Source: Actinomycetes bacterium
Lineage (GTDB): Bacteria; Actinomycetota; Acidimicrobiia; Acidimicrobiales; Acidimicrobiaceae
Assembly (NCBI GenBank): GCA_021846265.1
Contig: JAJZCF010000008.1
Span: 1 to 34,837, forward strand
Direction: 5' to 3'
Length of the DNA: 34,837 nucleotides
In this document: positions 29,901 through 34,837 of the stretch, one piece after another
Position numbering within the stretch: position 1 is the stretch's first letter
Layout of the letters: every line of letters begins with the position of its first letter
Program-made: the position numbers and the translations under genes
Notes under the pieces: generated by a model
Seen by the model: the letters and a program-made list of their open reading frames with translations, nothing else
What the model was told of the DNA's origin: nothing
Databases searched by the model: none

Positions 29901-30212
29901 CTCACAAAATGGAACCAGGGTAGCGCTAGAGTCACCGATCATAGAAGAAAGTTCAGACTGCCGCAAGATCGAATAGAGCTGATCGTCCTCGCCGTCAATA
30001 TCCTCGCCATTAGATCCAAACAGACCCAAGGGTCTGAAATAACCAAGATCATTATCTAGTACGTAGACAACAATCCCAGTGAGGTGCAGCTCATCCTTCG
30101 CCTGCTGCGCAAGAGTAGATACTGTCTCCCGTAGGCGGCCAATGGCAGCCCGCGATTGCGCGACCGAGCCCACGCGATCTTCCGAGCTTTTTCCTTGCGA
30201 ATGCTCCGCCAC
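26949..30212 (-). CDS. Multi-domain cyclic-di-GMP protein: GAF-like regions, PAS, GGDEF, EAL
   Basis: 1087 aa; HDPLTGLPNRRFFEQRL, RLGGDEFVVL, GFEALLRWKHQKLGW (EAL), DDFGTGASSLSNL, AEGVETLEQL; PAS-like IEYVTPSIRDMTGFSSEEA. Confidence 0.95.
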   Translation of the reverse strand: MAEHSQGKSSEDRVGSVAQSRAAIGRLRETVSTLAQQAKDELHLTGIVVYVLDNDLGYFRPLGLFGSNGEDIDGEDDQLYSILRQSELSSMIGDSSATLVPFCEVPESLDLATKALPFSDEYLIFALKTDELDLGFGFAGVDPAFFAPGTDGTGALVWFISRFARNISALLELSDSKRSESILELSDAVGLSLISDIESKEVLERVVRGAQRVFRASEVLYFSRANGPLTLDPASSDSSFRIKKCAETSKKFCGYVAETKKSLLVGDLNNLELFDIDGIRVDLEFDPLSDVQIRSAMASPIIGESGKVTGVLCVVHPKAGMFRRSDLKVFEGICNKLSGILQRESLLSTYRRQVSELELVRRMSIATSGAESFDSLAHEVGTVLREELGATTGYLVVRSRDAQSEPLVLRLVEVDGAIDAEVFADGEGLDRYEPPIPIVFGDEVVGQVVIGKLGESDATSDWNRILQTISHQIGAAVANIEALSSSAQAAQLANLAAQVAHREAEKIQAITDTVRDVIIVFSGDGNIEYVTPSIRDMTGFSSEEAKNLGLRIIESKSRVRLFGEIRAMMEKYEVDGLVEPSNKALEVEIFNQGGGLVLLEVKVALLHSTDGKVEGFVASARDISERKQLEESLRHSAHHDPLTGLPNRRFFEQRLNDALIKRIKRSTEVSLLFIDLDGFKRINDTLGHEAGDQVLLEVAERILACIRPSDMVGRLGGDEFVVLIEGVSDGWIPSTIARRITESFEQPMKISEHKLKISASIGVAVSSSQTNDASDLLRRADAAMYGAKRSGSHVVVGDDTMALPTDNSLLLAPELHRALDNGELDVFYQPIFSVFSAKVVGFEALLRWKHQKLGWTPPSDFIPAGDSSGLSLGLARLVLARAISMIKRLNKDGANNWVSVNYSPRQFAPNCLEDLYFSLADEEPIVPSSLVVEITETSVLTWNSEVQSWVERLSSLGVRFALDDFGTGASSLSNLRDLPVQLVKIDQVFVQGAPVQMIDGAILAAILMMAKAKGAEIVAEGVETLEQLSTLSEIGIDMVQGFLLKEPVSQEEIIEAMVNGQGFQFGSEVCEIFGSERGGLRRASGDS

Positions 30213-30359
30213 CAGCTGATCCCACCACTTCAGGACGGTTCACCTAACCGGCGACTCTCGCCGCTCTCCGCCAAGGCAATGTTCCACCGTAAAACAGCAC
30301 AACCGTCATCACTAGAACCCAATAGATCTATCGGACAATGTAGACAACGTCTTTAGACA

Positions 30360-30851
30360 TTAAAAGTCAGCGTCCCAAGAATATCCATCCAACTCTCGGT
30401 ACTTTGCGGCAAAAATAGCACCAGCTCCCATATCGAAATACCATTGCGAGCCTTTGGAGCAAAGGGCAGGGTATTCAATTCCGGGAAGCCTATCGAATAG
30501 AAGACTAACAAGTGTCGGAATAACGTCACCATGTGAGCAGACAACTTTGCATTGAGAAACGTCTGACGCCGCCTGGCTCAGCCAAATCTCTAAATTACCT
30601 GATGTGGTTGCATCGCCCAGTATTGGATCGGTATCTATTGGGATCCCCAGCTTCTCCGAAAGTGGTTCAACGGTCTGGATACACCGTATGAAGGGACTAG
30701 ATACGATTGAATCAGTTCCTTTCAACTCAGCCAGGTCTGCAATGTCTAGGGCCTGTCGACCACCGGGTTTACTAAGAGGGCGATAAAAGTCTTCACCATC
30801 AAAATGATCGCTCGACCCAGCCTTTGCATGTCTTATAAAAACCAGCTTCAC
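30360..30851 (-). CDS. SixA-like phosphohistidine phosphatase / histidine phosphatase family
   Basis: 163 aa; MKLVFIRHAKAG, RPLSKPGGRQALDIA, SSPFIRCIQTVEPL, VVCSHGDVIPTLV. Confidence 0.9.
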   Translation of the reverse strand: MKLVFIRHAKAGSSDHFDGEDFYRPLSKPGGRQALDIADLAELKGTDSIVSSPFIRCIQTVEPLSEKLGIPIDTDPILGDATTSGNLEIWLSQAASDVSQCKVVCSHGDVIPTLVSLLFDRLPGIEYPALCSKGSQWYFDMGAGAIFAAKYRELDGYSWDADF

Positions 30852-31575
30852 ATGTTGAATCCTAGGCAGATCTAATCCGTTTCAGCACAGCGGTCGGTCA
30901 TTAGGCCGAATCTCCTAATTCATTTGCTAATCCAAAAGAGCCCAGAATTCTTCAGCCACACATGGGCCGACATTACCCAACCCAGCCCTCGTAAGCAACC
31001 GCTAGCACAGAAGCAACATCCCCTCAGGACGATAATCGCGAGATTCACAAACACTTTATGCACGAGATAAACAGGTGAGCTCTGCTCAATGCTCATTCCG
31101 TTGACGAGCATCGATTTAAACTGCCCGCATTCATCGAGGTATATCCTCAAAATCAGCTGCTAACTCTCGCTTAACCACACCAAAACTCCAACGCATATTC
31201 CAACCAATAAGCTAAAGATCCAAGAAAGGACCGTGAGGACTCAATTAGTAAAAGACTATCAATTGCTTCGAAAAGCTTAAATCAATCAGCACACTGCCTG
31301 TCCAATGAAACCATTCAAAAGACTCTTTATGCCATTTATCTCTAAATATCCCTTTTGAGCCCAGTCTTAGAGCCCATACAACCAACCTGCCGTCCTCCAA
31401 AGTTCCACCGTAGAGTGAAATAACTATGATCAATCAGCCAGCCACAAGAAGGAATATCTCCATAGTTAGGTTGTCCACCATCAGTCGATATAGGAGCTGC
31501 GACCTGAAGTTGCAAACCCGGACAATTATTGCGATCAGTTCACCGAGCCGTAAGATTGGTATGTAAAAGCCACTA

Positions 31576-32436
31576 TTGCAAGGGGGCCCGAATATGACCA
31601 GAGCACTGATCCTGGGTGGAGGTGGCTTATTTGGCATTGGTTGGGAAGTTGGCTTTCTTTGGGGAGTGGAAGCTTCTGGAGTGTTTCTCAAAAATGCCGA
31701 TCTCGTCGTTGGCACGTCGGCGGGATCGATAGCTGGAAGTCTTCTCCTGCAGACCGAATCGCTATTGCAAACCTTTGACGACTACCAGAAAGCCGGCAGC
31801 ACAGCTCGGGAGATTGTCGTGGACTTTGATACCACAACTTGGCAGAAGAATTTGGCAAGCGTCGTCTCTGGAGCCCTAAACGAGCAAGAGGTAAGGCAAC
31901 GGATAGGGCAATGGGCAATGGATAGCAAGACAACGAGCGAAACCGCAAGGCTTGACGTTATAAGGTTTCGACTTGTCTCCGATTCTTGGCCCGGTCCGAG
32001 CCTCGCAATCACTTCAGTAGATGCCTTCACCGGTGACCTAGCGGTCTTTACCGCCGAATCCAAAGTAGCTATCGACGTTGCCGTCGCTGCGAGTTGCGCA
32101 GTACCTGGTGTATGGCCACCGGTCACGATAGGAGCCCATCGTTACATCGACGGCGGAATGCGCTCGCCGATCAATTCAGATCTCGCTAAAGGGATGGACA
32201 AGGTGCTTGTTCTTTTGCCAAGTCTCGCAGGCGGACGCGCCGCCCAGGCCGTCGAAAAGGAGATCGATGACCTAGAAAATTGCGCCTCGGATGTTCTTTT
32301 AATTACTAGCGACGAATGGTCCAACTCGACCATGGGAACTAATCCTTTAAATCCTGCGGTAAGGGGACCTGCCGCACTGGCCGGATTTCTCCAGGGGCAA
32401 AAAGCTGCGCTTCAGATCGCTAGCTTTTGGAGATAG
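31576..32436 (+). CDS. Patatin-like phospholipase family protein
   Basis: 286 aa; ALILGGGGLFGIGWEVGFL, VGTSAGSIAGS (GxSxG), YIDGGMRSP (DGG). Confidence 0.92.
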   Translation: MQGGPNMTRALILGGGGLFGIGWEVGFLWGVEASGVFLKNADLVVGTSAGSIAGSLLLQTESLLQTFDDYQKAGSTAREIVVDFDTTTWQKNLASVVSGALNEQEVRQRIGQWAMDSKTTSETARLDVIRFRLVSDSWPGPSLAITSVDAFTGDLAVFTAESKVAIDVAVAASCAVPGVWPPVTIGAHRYIDGGMRSPINSDLAKGMDKVLVLLPSLAGGRAAQAVEKEIDDLENCASDVLLITSDEWSNSTMGTNPLNPAVRGPAALAGFLQGQKAALQIASFWR

Positions 32437-32520
32437 CTAATTTTACGACTAGGGCAATATGGTTTTGAAGTAGACACGCATTCTCGTCCAAGACGCACTG
32501 GGGTTACGCTTCGTTCCGAA

Positions 32521-32955
32521 TTACCTCCGTCGACCCCTAAAGAGGCGCCGGATTCCAGTCGCGCCACCGTCATCTCCGAGACCAAACTCTCTTCGGAGGA
32601 GTTCATCTGGGTCCGAATTGCGTAGCTTTTCCAAAAACTTATCCAGCTGAATTGGGCTAGGGGCACCAGGCCGATTTAGGACAGGAAAACCGTTATAGAA
32701 CCCGATCAAAACCGGAACCGAGTCGATCTCAAAGCGTGCGGCAAGTTCAGGCTCTTGGCCGATGTCTGCCCGTAGAAATGCTATGTCCGCGTTTTGCCTA
32801 GCGGCTTCCTCAAAAGTAACTTCAAAGGCACGAGTCGAGCCACTCCAGCGAGCCCAGAACTCTAATATCACAAGCGGGTAGGTCGCGAGCATTTGATCAA
32901 TGTCGGTATATGAGATGTCGGCGATACCCATTCTCGTCCTCCCCTGGATCCACAA
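32521..32955 (-). CDS. Thioredoxin-fold protein lacking the CxxC active site
   Basis: 144 aa; PLVILEFWARWSGSTRAFEVTFEEAARQNADIAFLRADIGQEPELAARFEIDSVPVLIGFYNG; expected WCGPC replaced by WSGST. Confidence 0.88.
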   Translation of the reverse strand: MWIQGRTRMGIADISYTDIDQMLATYPLVILEFWARWSGSTRAFEVTFEEAARQNADIAFLRADIGQEPELAARFEIDSVPVLIGFYNGFPVLNRPGAPSPIQLDKFLEKLRNSDPDELLRREFGLGDDGGATGIRRLFRGRRR

Positions 32956-33163
32956 ACAGCATAGTTATCACCTTGTTAGCCTGTTCGCTGATATCTCGAC
33001 AGTGCCTAACATTGTCATATCAACTCTGGATGTTTAAACCAAACAACGACTCGGATCATTGCGGGCCATCACCGTTGAAACCGTTTCTCGCCACGACATC
33101 TGTCAATCCAAACGGCACTTCCTAAAGACGACACTTTCTAAGGACAGACAGTCCGCCAGAAGA

Positions 33164-33859
33164 TCAAAGGACGCTAAATCCCTTTTCCACTCCCCTCCTA
33201 CCGGTTATTGCAGACAGAACAATCACGGTACTGTCAAGTCCGTCCAAAAGTCGAATAGCCAATTCCAAAGAAGAATAGATCGGCTGCTCCAGAACTTTAG
33301 GTATCTCCACGTTTAGTACTGCGGCAATATCGATTGAGTGTACCGCAAGTTCAAATGTCCTAGTAGGAAGGTAGTCATCGAGTCTCATCTTCCCAACGGG
33401 AGTCGTTACAATAGCATCGGGCTCTGCGCCGAGTATCGCTGCCCTCCCCCTTTCAGCCAACTCGATAATCGCACCTTTCGGATTGTCCCCTAGGGCCAAA
33501 CCGGCCGCCTTTCCTCGCTCCAGCACAGCTTGCGGATCGGAAAGACCTACTTTCGCCGCTCGAAAGTAATCACTGGGGCTCTTTAACCAAGGCAGAATAC
33601 CAGCATCGAATTGAAGCAGGTAGGCTTCGACCGTTGACATAGCTCGGCCGGTATGCCCGAGCAGGGATCGTAGATCCCAAGCTCCAAGCGCTGGCTCATC
33701 CCACTTCGCATCGTCTATTTGGCTGACTACTTCGAGGCACCCCTCGATCGCCTCCTCAAATAGCCGGCGCTCACTCGATATCTTTTCCTCGAGTACCATC
33801 TTGTCCTCCTCCCATATCGGTTTACCTCTTTCACCGAACATGTCGAGGTGTAAGTACAA
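33164..33859 (-). CDS. Maleylpyruvate isomerase N-terminal domain / DinB-like protein (mycothiol-dependent type)
   Basis: 231 aa; CLEVVSQIDDAKWDEPALGAWDLRSLLGHTGRAMSTVEAYL, MRLDDYLPTRTFELAVHSIDIAAVL. Confidence 0.85.
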   Translation of the reverse strand: MYLHLDMFGERGKPIWEEDKMVLEEKISSERRLFEEAIEGCLEVVSQIDDAKWDEPALGAWDLRSLLGHTGRAMSTVEAYLLQFDAGILPWLKSPSDYFRAAKVGLSDPQAVLERGKAAGLALGDNPKGAIIELAERGRAAILGAEPDAIVTTPVGKMRLDDYLPTRTFELAVHSIDIAAVLNVEIPKVLEQPIYSSLELAIRLLDGLDSTVIVLSAITGRRGVEKGFSVL

Positions 33860-33985
33860 TACTGCATTCGCCCATTTACAAATTGACTTTCAAATAAGTT
33901 GTCATCCCAAAAAAAGTTGCTGATCGACTAGGTCAAGACAATCAAACGACCAACGCTCGCATAAATGCTCCATCTAGGCTTGCGT

Positions 33986-34837
33986 TCAACTACCTCCGCC
34001 TAAAACTTTCGCCACTTGGAGCACGGAAATAATTCCAGTAGGCCCGTGGCCGACGATAATATCCGATATTGGCAGGCCAGTTTTTATCCCAGACGAGGGA
34101 GGAAATAGTTGTATTAAGGCCTGCCTCGTCTCTTGCGTAGAGCATCTTCTTGGATTAAATGGTACGCTCACGTCGACCGTCACGGTGAACTTTTTGGTTT
34201 TCAAGTTGCCAGACGCTGACTCGGAAAAAACCTCTGCGCATACCGAGGCATTGAAGCTAACCTGAACTGCGCCGACACTATCGATGCTCTTCAGAGTCCA
34301 TGGTACCGACTCCACGTTCCTGCCAAGACTTATTGCTGGCCCCACTAAAGCTCCGCCACATGGGGGCTGACCTCGAGTATCATAAGAAACAGCGCCTAGG
34401 CCCCCATTGGCGAATATCACGACGACACTGTAAATCGGCGTAACTGCACCTCTGAGAGTGCCGGGTCGCTTTGAAATCTCCGCCGGGCAACTCGTAATTG
34501 CACCCCAGGCAATTCCGACCCAAGCTGGACGGTGATCCAGTTTGATACCCCCAAGCATTGAGTTCGGACCCGATGACGAGACGATACCGAATCCCAAGAT
34601 GGCATTTATGTGGGAACCTTGCTCGGACACCGATGATTCAAATAATTTGGCGGCCTGACTCCAAGTCAGTCCGAGATGCTTCTGAGCACTTCCGGGAGCG
34701 GTAGGAGCAATGGTCAATCCACCGAGTCTGATGCCCTTCACAAAAACTCCGCCAGCAACATCATTGTTAGAAGGGAAAGAAACAAATTTACCTTGGACAG
34801 CTACAAGCGCACTCGGCGAGTTCCGCCCAGGGACTTG
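33986..34837 (-). CDS. Hypothetical protein, 5' end truncated by the right window edge
   Basis: The minus-strand frame is open from 33986 to the edge: QVPGRNSPSALVAVQGKFVSFPSNNDVAGGVFVKGIRLGG... upstream of the listed GTG at 34741. Confidence 0.7.
   Translation of the reverse strand, partial: QVPGRNSPSALVAVQGKFVSFPSNNDVAGGVFVKGIRLGGLTIAPTAPGSAQKHLGLTWSQAAKLFESSVSEQGSHINAILGFGIVSSSGPNSMLGGIKLDHRPAWVGIAWGAITSCPAEISKRPGTLRGAVTPIYSVVVIFANGGLGAVSYDTRGQPPCGGALVGPAISLGRNVESVPWTLKSIDSVGAVQVSFNASVCAEVFSESASGNLKTKKFTVTVDVSVPFNPRRCSTQETRQALIQLFPPSSGIKTGLPISDIIVGHGPTGIISVLQVAKVLGGGS

Noticed and set aside
29464-29976. 170-aa plus ORF
   Set aside because: Antisense to the GAF region of the GGDEF/EAL gene; Ser-rich shadow composition.
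1-34837. CRISPR array, transposon, prophage or defence island
   Set aside because: No regularly spaced repeats with spacers, no transposase/integrase/phage motifs and no nuclease-toxin pairs were seen.

Overview
This 34.8 kb window looks like an actinobacterial chromosome segment, plausibly Acidimicrobiia-like. That is an inference from the fused kgd/odhA-type 2-oxoglutarate decarboxylase, the UvrD2-like helicase and the mycothiol-type maleylpyruvate isomerase N-domain protein. Most genes are housekeeping or general metabolism: YceI, NfuA-like, UvrD-like helicase, thioesterase, exonuclease III, FabZ, HAD hydrolase, Kgd, TIGR01777 SDR, acyl-CoA ligase, GGDEF/EAL, SixA, patatin, thioredoxin. 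The less ordinary parts are: (1) an ATP-grasp gene followed by a radical SAM gene with a C-terminal CCAEP motif; (2) a tightly overlapped ferredoxin / ferric-reductase-like / ApbE-like / small anchored protein operon with no obvious flavinylation substrate; (3) a surface N,N-dimethylformamidase-like domain protein with a mucin-like Thr/Ser/Pro repeat tail; (4) an orphan type IV pilin-like gene; (5) several repeat- or hairpin-bearing intergenic regions. Genes at both edges are truncated. I saw no CRISPR array, transposase, integrase, rRNA or tRNA. No clearly new defence or mobile system is visible. All family calls come from reading motifs by eye and no database search was run.
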